Of a stretch of 64,000 nt of DNA, positions 49,028-61,330 are shown one piece after another. The translations under genes were made by a program, and so were the position numbers. The stretch spans positions 1,302,001 through 1,366,000 of the forward strand of contig JAJKFH010000227.1 of NCBI GenBank assembly GCA_023333565.1, written 5' to 3'. The notes below the pieces were generated by a model. The model was not told the DNA's origin. It did not search any database and saw nothing but the letters and a program-made list of their open reading frames with translations. Each line of letters starts with the position of its first letter. The stretch's first letter is position 1. This DNA comes from Puffinus mauretanicus (lineage: Eukaryota > Chordata > Aves > Procellariiformes > Procellariidae).

Positions 49028-49786
49028 GAGGAAAGAGGGAAAGGAAAGGAAAAAGGAAAGGAAAAAGGAAAGGAAAAAGGAAAGGAAAAAGGAAAGGAAA
49101 AAGGAAAAGGAAAAGGAAAAGGAAAAGGAAAAGGAAAAGGAAAGGAAAGGAAAGGAAAGGAAAGGAAAGGAAAGGAAAGGAAAGGAAAGGAAAGGAAAGG
49201 AAAGGAAAGGAAAGGAAAGGAAAGGAAAGGAAAAAGGAAAGGAAAGGAAAGGAAAAAGGAAAGGAAAGGAAAGGAAAAAGGAAAGGAAAGGAAAGGAAAA
49301 AGGAAAGGAAAGGAAAGGAAAAAGGAAAGGAAAGGAAAGGAAAAAGGAAAGGAAAGGAAAAAGGAAAGGAAAGGAAAAGGAAAGGAAAGGAAAGGGAAAG
49401 GAAAGGAAAAAGGAAAGGAAAGGAAAGGAAAGGAAAGGAAAGGAAAGGAAAGGAAAGGAAAGGAAAGGAAAGGAAAGGAAAGGAAAGGAAAAGGAAAGGA
49501 AGGGGAAGGAAAAAGGAAAGGAAAAAGGAAAGGAAGGGGAAGGAAAAAGGAAAGGAAGGGGAAGGGGAGGGAGAAGGAAAGGGATAGGAAAAGGGAAAGG
49601 GAAAAGGAAAAGGGAAAAGGAAAGGGAAAAGGAAAAGAGGAAAGGGAAAATGAAAAGAGGAAAAGGAAAAGGAAAAGGAAAAGGAAAAGGAAAAGGAAAA
49701 GGAAAAGGAAAAGGAAAAAGGAAAAGGAAAAGGAAAGGAAAAGGAAAAGGAAAAGGAAAAGGGAAAAAAAGGAAAAGGAGGAAGGA
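49028..49786. repeat. Polypurine GGAAA/GGAAAA satellite, 759 bp
   Basis: The + strand contains only G and A over 759 bp, except T at 49585 and 49651. Structure from left to right: alternating GGAAAAA/GGAAA, then GGAAAA, then pure GGAAA (about 49141-49228). A 22-bp higher-order unit follows (one GGAAAAA plus three GGAAA), with GGAAAAA starting at 49229, 49251, 49273, 49295, 49317 and 49339. After that come more GGAAA, a GGGG-containing section (about 49499-49570) and finally GGAAAA (about 49655-49760). Mirror symmetry and strand purity allow intramolecular triplex (H-DNA). Frames of 259-327 codons through it are artefacts because G/A-only DNA has no stop codon. Confidence 0.97.
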
Positions 49787-52700
49787 TTTTTGCAATGCTC
49801 TGTAGGAACTTCTGGCAGCCACAATGATTGTCCTGGGGTCCCTGATCTGTTGCCACCAGCTTCTCTGTCAGCTCGAAGGATGAAGGACCGTGTCAGAGGG
49901 GGTGTCTGAGGATCCAAACTCACACCATCAAAACCTGGAAATGACCAGTAATGCAACACGAGCTGCAGTCAGACAACATCCACCTTCCTGTCTGCTGATA
50001 TGGCATAGCACCCCTGATCGCTCAGCACTGGGACATCTCTTGAAATGCTCGATTCTTAGTCTGCATGCAGATTGGTAGAAATCCATTCCTCTTTCTAAAC
50101 AGTAGCATAAAGAAAATAAAAATTAAAAAATTGTGCCTATTCCTAGGAGACAAGCCAGATAAACCTCCTTTGGCACCATATAAGCCCATGGGATAGCGAA
50201 GTCTGTGAATCATATGCAGTAATTTTAAGTAACTATGTCATGGGATAGACCAAAACGCAAGGCAGCTCTATCGATTTCAACAGATATTTCTAACCCAAAT
50301 TACAGAGGTAGTAAAAGTCCACTGGGAATGTATCCCAATATTGCTTTTAATGGCAATCCATCGTGCTGGGAACTGTGCACATGCGATGGGGGATTTCTCA
50401 CTGCAATTCAAAGTTACGAAAAGCTGCTGCACAGTAGTGCTGTGATAAACCTCATGAATCATTAGCTGATTTATTTGTTGTTGTTTCTTTCTTTTCGTGA
50501 CAACAGGTCACAACACGGTGCTGTTTTAAGTTGCAAGATTCCCATAAATCATGCAAACATTTCTTTTGCTTCTTTTGTCTCTCTCTCCCTGTCCTTTTTT
50601 TCTGCATTCCTCTACGATAAACACAGCCAAATGTATTTTTTTTTCTTAATCTGCAGGGAAAAATGACCAACTTTGCTTGCAGGCTGAGATCTCTCGCCAA
50701 CTTTCAGCTGGAAAGGATTTCCACCACTTTGCTTAACCCCCAAACAAGAACTCTTTCCTTTTCTCAATGACTTTCTAATAATAATAATAAAAACTTAGAA
50801 TTCCACAGGCATTTTTTAAATTTATATAATAAAATTAAAAAATCAATGCTTGCTAAAATGAAATATTATTTTCAGTGACAAAAAGCAGACAGATTACAGA
50901 GCTAATAGGATGCAAGACACTGTCGAAGAGCCATCCCAGAGCTTCACAGGTCTAAAATACAGTATTTCTTTCTGCTGCTGTCCTAGGACACGTTTTACCA
51001 AAAGCTGCAATTTGAGTAAAACATTTCTACATATTATAACAGTTCTCCTGTGACCTTCGGGCTTGTGACCAGTTGGATATTCATTTAGACTGACGAGTTA
51101 ACAGTTCACTTGCTATTTCTGAATGCACAAGCAATGAATCGCTGCCAAACTCATTGCAGACTAGCGCAGTCCGAAGGGCTCCTGGGTTATCGTTCTGCTG
51201 AAGGTGGGAGTCAGAAGAAACCACTTTTTGCCTTCTCCCAGCCTTGAGGCCAGGTAAGGGGAGAGATGCTGCCCTGGAAAAAGGGGAAGAGCCCGAAGTC
51301 TGCTGTATTTTTCACAGGTCTCTCATTGCAACTGGTCATCCTGCTGATGGCAACCGTATTTCTAGGCTGCTAGAACAGCTTTTGCACCACTGAGGATCCC
51401 AGCATGATTCCTTCTGGCAGTTGCATGTTCAGGACTTGCTAGAATCTATTATATCCCTTTGGAAATGTGTAACATTTATAGCAGCAGGCACAGAGAAAGA
51501 GAATGGGACGGCCATAAACAGCAACGTTTGCTGTGCAAGGTACAATAAAGCAACGAGCAAACTGAGGTTTATAGTGCTGTTTGCTGGGAAAACTCAACAA
51601 ACATAAATTCTCTTGACATTCGTAAGATCCATTTTATGATTCAGCAAGACGACATGAAAAAAAACTAGTAACTCACCCAAAGCTACAGCAAGTCAGTGGC
51701 AGAAATGGAAACAAAATTCCAAGGACCTGATTCCAGCTCCCTCCTCTAACTATCAGCCTGCATGTTTTTTCATTACAGAAAATATTTGGTTAAGTGTTCT
51801 GAATCACCTGCAAGTTAAAGCCTAGGAAATCTATGGTTTTCATATTTGATGGAGTGAAATGCACTGAGGGATAATCAAAGCTTTATGGACCAGCCTTAGA
51901 GAAAAGCATTTCACAATGCTAAAAAACCTTATTACTTTCATAAGGGGGGAAACGACTAATGATACACATATGGTGACTCCCTTCCTCCAGCTAAAGCTGC
52001 GGGAGAAAGTGCATGGAGTGTGATTCAGAGGTGCAGATATAGCCGGGGGGGACTTGCAGCACTATTAATTGCAGTGATACATATCTAAGCTTAGGCAAGC
52101 GAGTGTAGCCACAAACTTTCAAACAATTTCTTTTTTTTAAGAAACTGATGCCAAACTACCTATTGATGGTATAAGCAATGGCAGAAAAGCTCCCTTTTTG
52201 CAGGTGGATGGTCCTTGATCTATGGTTGAAATCAGAGCGAGGAAAATCCAAAATTGGGTGAGAATAAAGGCCACTCTTTGCTGTGGGAAGGAGGAGGTTG
52301 CTGTGGGTGGAGAGTACTGTTTCCCTCTGCCTAAAACACCATGGCCCTGATGCATCCTGTTCCCCCTAGGAATAAGCAGCGATACCTATAGCAGACTTTA
52401 CTTACAGTCAAGGGAATATTAATCTGAGAAAAAGCAAGCTTAAGGTTAAGCCTTTCAAATTGTCTTTCAATAACCAGGGTATGGTTTTTATTTATTAGAA
52501 TTAATCTAGCAGGAAAATATCCTTAAAAACAGATAATGGGGTGAAAAGCTTTTTGATCCGGTGACTGGAGCAGGACATAAAACAAAGCTGATTTTCCCAT
52601 CTTTTGCAGCTTGCACCCAGTGTCAGCAGCCCTGTAATGTAAGGACTGGGAGCATTGCCTAAATAATTCTCAGAAGAAGAGATTCGTCCACGTTGGCAAC

Positions 52701-52830
52701 AACCTGGAGGGAAAGGGTTTTGCAGAGCTCACATGGATGAATCCTAATTACATGTTCACGTTCTAAGAAATCCATCACTTACAATAAGAGCTGTATTTTG
52801 TATGCATGACATACACGATATCGTCCCTCC
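49787..52830. other. Unique non-coding stretch
   Basis: No gene supported. A short (ATA)n run lies at 50776-50790, followed by an AT-rich patch (about 50800-50870). Other frames are short and without domains. Confidence 0.5.
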
Positions 52831-53062
52831 ATGGCCTGTGTTGGGGTAGGTGGTATTCCTGATGACTGCTATACACATGTCCATTATGAACATGCTCCAC
52901 TACAGCTGAAGAGAGTCATGGTTTCTTTCTACCCTTCATGTTCTCCTGGGTACCCACATGGGTTGCACAATCTGGCCAAGAAGGTCGATTATATGGTTCC
53001 TGCATCCTGCTACAGGCTTGGCCTCAAAGAACCTCTGTCCTCTCCTCACACATTTAAGCTAC

Positions 53063-53071
53063 AAAAAAAAA

Positions 53072-53107
<36 letters not shown>
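53063..53107. repeat. Poly-A tract (26 A) followed by GAAAA repeats
   Basis: Twenty-six A at 53063-53088 are followed by about four GAAA/GAAAA units. This could be the tail of a retroposed RNA whose body would be the preceding few hundred bases. No poly-A signal sits just upstream, and I found no convincing target-site duplication. The frame entering it (52831-53241, 136 codons) turns into a lysine run and has no recognisable domain. Confidence 0.85.
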
Positions 53108-56100
53108 TTGGAAATAAAAAACCCAGTTTTCCTTGCTGTGATGAACGGAAGATCATGGCACCATTAAAACCCAGCTCTTCAGGGGTGCTATTTTTTTTTC
53201 TTACTAAATGTTACTATTTATGCAAACGGCATTTCTATTGACCACACATTAATTTCAACACCATTTGGCAATCAGAGTTTTGGACAGTGGTTTGGTGAGC
53301 AGAAGCTGTTCCAAACCACTTCTTAGGGGCCATTGTCCATTTCCTTGCGTGGTCCATGTGGTTTCTGAGATAAGAAACTCTATTCATTACTGTGCAATAG
53401 GTAAAGAGAAAGTTATTTTTATTGTACATCTTAGATAACGGTGAGCCTGTAATGGCTTGAAAATTTCCTCCCCTTGGGTTTCCCTTTATTACGTTAATGA
53501 TTGTTTGGATTCACCTCTAAAAAGCCCTTTCACACTATGGCTGCTCCTCCTGCTCAAAAGCTTCTGCCAACTCTTAATGCAGTAAAGGGGGGAAAAAAAA
53601 TTTAATAAAGTTCCTTAAATCTCAGGAAATGAAGCTTTGCCTCCTTAAGTTCCTTTTAAGAATGAATGTTCCACTGTGGCCAGCTGAAAGTGTGCTGAGG
53701 TTTTGCATGCGGCTCCTCTGGATATACGAATTTATTGATAACGCGTTCCTTCTCTTAGCGAGCTCCCGGTGAGAGCCCAAAACTGCTGACCTTGCAGTCA
53801 GCTCCTGCATCAGTATTTTGGGGTGCGCCCCACACTTTGTAAAGTTCACAGCAATCACATAACAGAATAATGACTTTGTCAGCCCTGTTCCTCACCACAG
53901 CGGTCACCGGTAACGCTAACCAGCTGGGCAGACACGACAGCTCAGATAGACCCCGGGGTCTGGGTCGGCGGTGGTCACCTACGCCCTGAAGTCCCAAATT
54001 CCTCCCTCTGAACTTAACCCCAGCTTTGAAAAGTGGGGAAGGAAAGATAAGAAGAAAAGCAAATCCCATATAACTGTCTTTAAAGAAAGTATAGGCTGGA
54101 AAGGTTTCTCTTTTCCTTTTGACTCTTTTTTTCTGCTTTTTTTTTTTAACTACTGCCATTTGTTCTCTTGTAAAAACAGAGGGTCGAACCTTTCAAACTG
54201 CACAGCCCTCCAGTGGGAATTTCACCATTTGAGTAAAAAGTTCAAGGATTGCTCCCATAGTATTTAGGAAAAGAGAAAATGGGGAAAGATGGTTACTTCT
54301 GTCAACACCTAGGAAATAATAGTTATTCAGCAGCGTTTTCAATTCCTCCTGCTTTCAGAGTACGGCAGAGCTAATGGCTGGGAGGTTTCCCTCCTGTAGG
54401 CTTTCCCTGGACTGCAGCAAAGAAGTTAATTCACTGGTGCGTTTACTCTCTGTACAATGTCCATGGGGATTTTTTCCCCCATAGAAGGTTTTCATGGACT
54501 AGCAAATAGAAATGTCTTGTTTCTGTGTCACCCTTTTGTGGAGTTGTGGCAGTGATGGGATTACTGGAAGTGTACAATTATGATCAGAGCTCTGAGATCT
54601 GGGTATACGATCAGTGTTGTCTCCTCAGACTTCCTTATTCACAAGGAAAAAGCTTGGAGCTTGTTTCTGACATAGAGAACCAAACACCTGATGGCAGCAC
54701 ATATAAAGAATCTTAAGTGCATTTGTAAGATCTCCACACTTCAAGTTATTGCAATGATTGTAGGGACTGAGGTTTTGTGTTGGTTTTTTTTTTTAATGCT
54801 AGGAATTTGGCTTTTTGAATCACCAAAGATACTTGGGTCTTGTTTGCTGAAATGCTGGTTTATAATTCTTGCTTTTCTGGTCCTTTTACAATAAAACCCA
54901 AGTCACTGTCTACTTAAGATTCCATTTAAGGAGAAAAACTCCCCTTGCCTTCGGTGGGTCCTGGTTGATGCCTTGAGAAAGGAGAGAGATGAGCAGGAAA
55001 GAATTAGAACATGATCTGAAGCAGCAAAGGTACAGGATCTCAGTCTGAAGTAGATCCAAATGAATTGCAGACATCCAGTTCATGCTGTTGGTTGATGGCC
55101 TGATATTAAGGTTACTCTTACGCTGTAATCCAGACAGTTTTATACCATTGGTTTAGGCAATAAGGCAGATGACCTGCTGGTTTGAGAGCCCATTTATAAT
55201 AAATGTTTGCATTTCTAAATAAAAAGATTTTATAGTATAATTTTGGCTGATGCCCTCATTAACAACCCATAGCGCTGTGCATCAGCCAGCCAAAGAGCAT
55301 TCCCCTGCAGCGTGCCAGGACCACCACAGCACCCAAAGCATTTCTGATACACAAGGAAGGTCCCTGTGCATGTCTTTATCCCCATGCCGGTGAGCAAACA
55401 GCATCTTTAGCACTTCAACTAATGCATCTTCTAAGAAAATTTATAATACTGTCACCGTCGCTAGTGTCTGCTGATAGGGTCCAGCCATGGTAAAATGTAG
55501 CATCTAAGGGTAGTGTGCGTGCTGGAATATTCCCAGAAAGACAGCGCTGTGTGTGGCTATGCTGGCACAGACTTAATGGAGGGGTGCAGAGCACTTTTCC
55601 CCCCCAGTCCTGATTTAGGGCCATAGGACACAGCTGATTACACCACCTTGAGATGTTGCGGGCACAAGCACACGGAGAGTGGCTGAACCTCCCTTGGTGG
55701 CTTGGAGCAGGAGGTGTTGGTGAGGATAGGGAGGGTGTTTCTCCTTTGGGAGTCTAGGACAGTTTTTGGGTCAAAGATATGAAGAATGGGGGCAAAACAA
55801 TCAACTAAAAAGCCCTGGGTTTGGGAAGGTAGGATTATTCTAAACCCCAAACTTGGGAAATCGCTTAACTGAACAGCACGTAGAGACTGGGGAAAATAAC
55901 TTCTTGTCCTAACGAGAGCTTTACCATATGGCCTTACAGCAGAGCGTTGGGCTGGAGATCGCTGTATCCCACCTCTTCTAACGACGTCCTTCTAGGATTA
56001 AAATGAGGCCGATTTTATTTGGAACATGTGTCACCAAAGCTCATATGTGGTGCAGTTTGGGAAAGCAAAACCCACCCATGCACCCAGGGTGTTATTAGCA

Positions 56101-57160
56101 ACTTTTACCGAACCAGCATGGCTAACTACTGTACGCTCATTCCCTCCAACTATTTGCAGGGCTCTGGGGATGGGTTGCAGGGTAAAAACGTCTGTCTCTC
56201 ACCCACAAGTTTATGCTATGAAATATGCTCCAACAGCAGCCAGATAGCTGGTGTAGGCAATTAAAAGTGAATATATAGAGTTTCTCTCTTGCTCTCTCTC
56301 TTTCTGCCACTGGAAAGGGTAGGTATCACTAAACCTTAGAAATTTTGCTTGGTAGTGGCTGGGTTGGAGAGTGTTATTTAGAAAGCTGAAATAGAGGAAA
56401 GGTTTCAGTAATGTTTCTGGTATTCCCCAATGCCTCTGAGTGCATAGATTAGTGTACTCGTGGTCAGTGATATATGCTTTCTTTTTGCCCAGCCTTTGCA
56501 CTGTAGTTACTGGGAGCCAAGATAAGGGGTTGGTAGACCAGCTGGCCAGTCAAGTTCATCGCAACAATACGGCAGGGCAGGCTTTCAGCACTGAAATGTC
56601 GTTACAGGAGAAAAATGTCTCCTGCTACCAGACAGACTTTTGCACTCATTCCTTCTTACTCAGCACTCTTTGCAACAAGCAGCTCCACATCTAACACCTC
56701 TGCTTTCCTTAAAGCTGTAATCCAAAGGCTTGAGGGCATCTGGACGGTACCTAAGATTTCCTTGCAAGGTAGGTGAGAAAAATGAGGATTTTGGTGGATT
56801 CATATTCACCAAAGGGCTGCAGGTCCACTGCAAGTCCACAGGCTAAAAACTACTGTCCTGAAGTGGACCATCCAAAGCTCAGACCTCCCTGGAAGGTCAA
56901 GTTCTCCAAACCTTCCTCAGTTCTGTTGTCATGGTCCATTCTGGCTTCAGATCTCCATAGCTTTCTCAAAGTGTGATACCCACATAACACCACAACCGGT
57001 GGGTAGAGAAGAAAAATGACTTTATATGCAATATATCTGTTTGTTTATCTAGTGCAAGCTTTACTTTTTCGGACTCTGTTAGTCTTTACTAAGGCACTGC
57101 TGTGAAACAACTGACTGCTTAAGGACTCAGTGCTCTGTGATTATATCCATCTAATCCAGC
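53108..57160. other. Unique non-coding stretch
   Basis: No gene, RNA or mobile element that I can support. Frames up to 134 codons (53755-54159 -) lack domains. Confidence 0.5.
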
Positions 57161-57310
57161 TCCCCGTGGGATTCAAATGGGAGCAGAATTGAATCCTTAT
57201 GCAGCAGACAGGCTTGAAAAGTTCATTCCCATTTTAGAGATTTCTAATCCCAGAGAGTCCCTAGATGGAAGGTTTTCCACAGGCTTTAGTGGACTTTAAA
57301 TCAAGCTGAA
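57161..57310. repeat. Old amniote interspersed-repeat remnant (two signature parts)
   Basis: GATTCAAATGGGAGCAGAATT at about 57169-57189 and GGCTTTAGTGGACTTTAAATC at about 57282-57302 both fit the degraded sauropsid signature ('gacttcaatgggagcaggattgggc' and 'gatttcagtgggctttggatcaggc'). They lie 110 bp apart in the same orientation, which suggests one element. The family is unassigned. Confidence 0.35.
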
Positions 57311-60300
57311 AATGGGGTATTTTGCTGGAAGCAGTGGGACAAACGTCGGTGCCAGGGGGATTACAGAGCTCGAAAATATTTTGTTCATGTTGGATTTTGG
57401 AGACAAGCAAGGGAACAGCCCCACGAACCCTCACGCACAGACAAATTCAGAGGTTGCAACTTACTGAGACTGAATTTGCTGTTGAAGAGGCAGAAACTTT
57501 GTGGCTGTCGTCAGAGCTGCGCGAGCCAAATTAAGCTCGCTGCTGTGTGGATGGACCGCTGAGGCCAGGTCAAGCCGGGCTACAGGGAAATGAGAAAGTC
57601 AAAGAAGGGCAGAGCTCACATGAAGGATGGGGGAAAGTCCTAGAAACGCATGTGGCATTGGATTGAGTTGTCCCCAGAGCATTTTAAGCACGCCGGGACA
57701 CAACACCTGGCCACCAGCTGCTGCTCCAAAAGAGCACCAGTTGCCAATAATTCCTGTGCTGCATCTACCAGTCCCATGCAGGTGCCCCAGGTACAGATAT
57801 GCCATTAGGAATGGATATACGGACAAGCCAGTACCCCAGGGTCGGGTTGGATTGGGATGTCCCAGAAAGAGATCTGCCAAATAAACCCGACTCAGCCCAG
57901 AAGGAAGGTGGATCTGATGACTAAAACAATGAGATCTGGCCTCTAAAATGAGCAGAGGGTTTCTAGGGAGGCTCAGAAAGCAGCAGCAGTGGCTCTGTGC
58001 CAGCTTCCATCAGTATCAGTCAATTTGTTTCAAAGTGTCGTTGTGCATCACCAGACACTTAAATAGCTCTGACGTGGTGGGCATCCATCACCATCTCATC
58101 CCTTCCGGGTTCCCAGAGGGAGGAACCTCTGGTGCTCTGGACCCTGCAAGACCTTTGGGGAGATAAATGAATCCTCCCACAAGTGAAGGCAGGAGACCAA
58201 TGTACTGAACAGGGGTTCAGGGTGAAGCAGGAGCCACAGGTAACACCGTCACTGTGAAAATCGATGGTCCCAGTGGAGCCACAGCAACACTTGTGATGTT
58301 TTGCCCCCTGTGCTGAAGGGCAGTCACAATTCAGCAAGAAAATTCTTGATGTGAGAGTACTTTCTATATCACAAAACCTGCTGCTTTCTAAACCTCAAAA
58401 AAGAAGATCTAGGATAGGTTTTATTCTGTTTCCTAATGTCTTCCCTAGAAATCCTTTAGGATGTTTTATTTTGTACGTGCATGGGAAGGTGGTGGTAGGA
58501 AACACTGTGTTATTATAGGGCACATTTCATGTGGAAGTATCCTACAGTGTCCAAGGCAAATGCCCTTTCTCACCCTGGACCTTAAAACTAAGGTACTGAG
58601 TGACCTGGCACATCTGGATGGTGCTGAGCCCCGCTCTGCCAAGGGGCTGAGCTGCTATACAACACCTTCACAATCCCCACGGTTCTCACAAAATCGCAGC
58701 TCTGCACCTATTAATGTCAGCAAAGTCACAATTTGTATATTCCTCCTGTTTAGCAATGGCCCTTTTGGGGGATTCCCTCGCAGAATTTGAAAAAGAAACA
58801 TAGTCTGTGCAGTCACTTGATGACATAATTTCTAGAAAACATCTAGGAAGAATAAACGTTCAGAAAAAAAAACAACTGACGTGTTCAGAGGCCTTGGGAC
58901 TTCAAACTGGACATATTTTCTTTATCTATGGTCTAAACAACAACACCAGCTAATAATTTACCCAAGGTCATCTTGCCAAAACATAAATGTTTTTCATCTT
59001 ATAAATTTAAATTGATCAAAATACTTGTTCTCAGACCTTAGTGAGTAGCCCAACAAACATAAATTTGAATGTGGCCACGGTGGAAATGAAAAAAAGGAAA
59101 AGAAAACACAATAAAAATACTCATAAATAATCATCCATCCTAACAATGTAAGTGTTCTGAGGTTTATATGTTTGTTCAGACTTGATAGTTAATTGTCTAG
59201 ATATTCACGATGATGGAAAAATAGCCAGATGATGTCAATTATCCTCAAGTAGATCTGGAGGAACTTGACTGGGCTGACTGGAGTTACTTTGGGTTTTACA
59301 TCAGAATCTCCCCTCTGAATTTAAAGCTAGCCCATTTGCTAACAAGCTTGCAGGATGTTTTCGTTTTTCCCCTGGTTTGCCAGGCTGTTAAAAACCTCAG
59401 AATGTTTTTATTTAAATGCAAAGAAAAATGTCGGCTGGGCAGATCTCCCGTTTGCCTCAAGACTAGTTAGATGAGTGCCAGCACAAGTCAACTTCTTCTA
59501 CAGCATTTGCTAAAAGTGTGTGTATGGATACATATCCAGAAGCTGGCTATGTGCAAGATGAGCTACCCATGCTGGCGTCCATGCATGAGTGACTGTGCGT
59601 GAAGCTCACGCTCTGCAAACATGCTCTCAGCTCTTCTTGTGGAGCAGACGTCCACTGGTGCAACATTTGCAGGCAGGCATGGGTTGCATCCCCTCTCACA
59701 GCAGAAGGATTTGCTCTCCACGAGCTCCAAACTCATGGAGAAAGTCATATACCTCGTTAGGATGGTGATGCTCTAACACATTAATGCCATTTCCAGAACT
59801 GGCTTGCAACAAGCCGGGTTGGAGCAATGCAACCTGGTTAAGGGCAGTTGACTAACGGGATGAGAAACTAAACAAAACTTTCTTTCAGCTTGGAAGGGAA
59901 AAAGAAATGTGATTATCTTTCTTTTTTTTTTTTAGCAATTATTTCTTGTTTCCAAATTCCCGTCTATTTCCTGGTTCCAGCGCAGCCATGCCATGGGAAA
60001 GCCAGTTCTCACAGCGTTTGCACAAACAGGAAGCATGTGAATTTTCAAAAGAGACCCTATTTTTACGACTGCTCCCGCTGAGTTTTGCTGACTCAAGAGA
60101 CCTTGGCCAGAATTTAAATAAGCAACTTTGGAGTAACTGAACAACTGAACCAAACCTTTGCATTTCCAGACTGCTTATCTGCCATTCATTTTCCAAAACA
60201 AAGCAAACAGCCTGACTCAAAATGAAACCCTCTGCCTACAGCACTGACTCACGAAGAGACTGGTACAGAGCAATGCTTTCCCAGTTGGAGAGAAAGGCTC

Positions 60301-60960
60301 TAGGACTCTGAGCAGATATGAAGGATCCCATTTTACTGCTGGCAAATTGCTAGGGAATCCCAATTTCTTTCCACCCATGGGAAGGGGATCTGGCCAGCCG
60401 TCATGCGGAGCCCTCAGAAAGCATCACCTCCCTCCATCCTGATGCTGCACAGACCCCGGGATGTCAAAAGCCGTCAGTCCTGAAGGGGATGTTTACTTCT
60501 GTTGATGGTGAGGTAGAGATTTGTTATCCGCTTGGCATCCTCTCTGAGCAGCACGAGAGCATTCCATTCCCTCCGATTGCTTTTCAGCTTGGCTGGGTTT
60601 GCTCAGCCTTTCCGAGGGATGGATTTCGAGGCTCTCCCCTTGGCAGGTGCCATTCGGACACGCGGAAATGAGCCCGATCCCACCAAAACCTGCCCACGTG
60701 CTGCTTTGGGGTCTGAGGGCTGCAATTTGTATTCCCAGATGGAAATTGAGGTTTTCAGGCGAGTTGGAAGGGGCGGGTGCTCTGGAAAACAACTGGCTTT
60801 TTGAAGAATAAGGTGAAAGGACCTTTCTGTGGCTTAAATTCTTTACGGTAATTTTAACAACTATTCCAATCCCTTGAAAATTGCCACTCTGAAAAAATAA
60901 ACAGGGCCCATATTCAGCCACGGAACTGGCACACAGGCTTTTCTCGGCCGAGACCTGGAA
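57311..60960. other. Unique non-coding stretch
   Basis: Frames at 57599-57884 occupy both strands, a composition effect. A T10 run ending in AG lies at 59924-59935 and looks like a splice acceptor tract, but no coding exon follows it. A 12-bp palindrome TCTCGGCCGAGA lies at 60942-60953, just before the promoter-like block. Confidence 0.5.
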
Positions 60961-61005
60961 TACCTAACAGTAGCCAGCCTTATTCCTGTGTGCAAAAGCG
61001 AAGGA

Positions 61006-61041
61006 AGAGAGAGGGAGAAGGAGAGAAAGAAAGAAAGCGAG
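61006..61041. repeat. GA-rich low-complexity tract
   Basis: AGAGAGAGGGAGAAGGAGAG and three AAAG units run up to GCGAGGG. It lies directly upstream of the CCAAT/TATA cluster and could act as a GAGA-type element or simply be a microsatellite. Confidence 0.8.
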
Positions 61042-61055
61042 GGCTACTCCGGGCT

Positions 61056-61160
61056 AATTGGCCTGCCATTGGGTTGGGCTGCTGACATTGGGCTGGTTTT
61101 AAGTTACATGTAAGCAAGTGAAATGGTATATAAATAATAGCAGGGGGAGAGCTACAGTGG
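61056..61160 (+). promoter_or_regulatory. Candidate TATA/CCAAT core promoter, rightward
   Basis: Three inverted CCAAT pentamers (ATTGG at 61057-61061, 61068-61072 and 61087-61091) precede TATATAAATA at 61127-61136. The last CCAAT lies about 40 bp upstream of TATA, the usual arrangement, which would place a start of transcription near 61157-61162. A CpG-rich flank (about 61231-61312) follows. An ATG at 61189 opens a frame of 140 codons to 61611. Its translation starts with a mildly hydrophobic segment but has no domain I recognise, and the start context is weak (T at -3). It could be the promoter of an unannotated transcript, a TATA-bearing enhancer, or chance. Confidence 0.35.
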
Positions 61161-61230
61161 AAAAGCCAGCCGGTGTCTGTCTGACTTGATGTTCTGTTAT
61201 TCGTCAAGTCCTAGTGTGGTTTGTGTCATT

Positions 61231-61330
61231 CAAGGCGCGCTCGCCGGGAGCCAGCGAGCTGCCCTTGGAGAGCACCCACCACCTCGCCAACGCGACGCGC
61301 TGGGGCTGGCTCTGCCATCCCAAACGGCAT
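61231..61330. other. CpG-rich flank downstream of the candidate promoter
   Basis: GGCGCGCTCGCCGGGAGCCAG and, further on, ACCTCGCCAACGCGACGCGCT give about ten CpGs in under 100 bp, the densest CpG cluster near the right end. CpG retention implies low germline methylation, consistent with a transcription start or an active element. A possible splice donor (GAG followed by GTGGGC, near 61424) is weak. Confidence 0.4.

Noticed and set aside
48976..49959. Reading frames of 259-327 codons on both strands, giving Lys/Gly/Glu/Arg-rich or Phe/Pro/Ser/Leu-rich proteins
   Set aside because: They are the translation of a G/A-only (or C/T-only) satellite, which cannot contain a stop codon. All frames on both strands are open together.
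52765..53108. AAGAAAT direct repeat as a true target-site duplication
   Set aside because: Seven A-rich bases next to an A-rich tail are expected by chance.
54181..54191. GGTCGAACC string as a tRNA T-loop
   Set aside because: No A-box, acceptor stem or anticodon arm can be built around it.
59924..60081. T10-AG tract at 59924-59935 as a splice acceptor for an exon
   Set aside because: No downstream frame with a domain and no matching donor. T runs ending in AG are common in such DNA.
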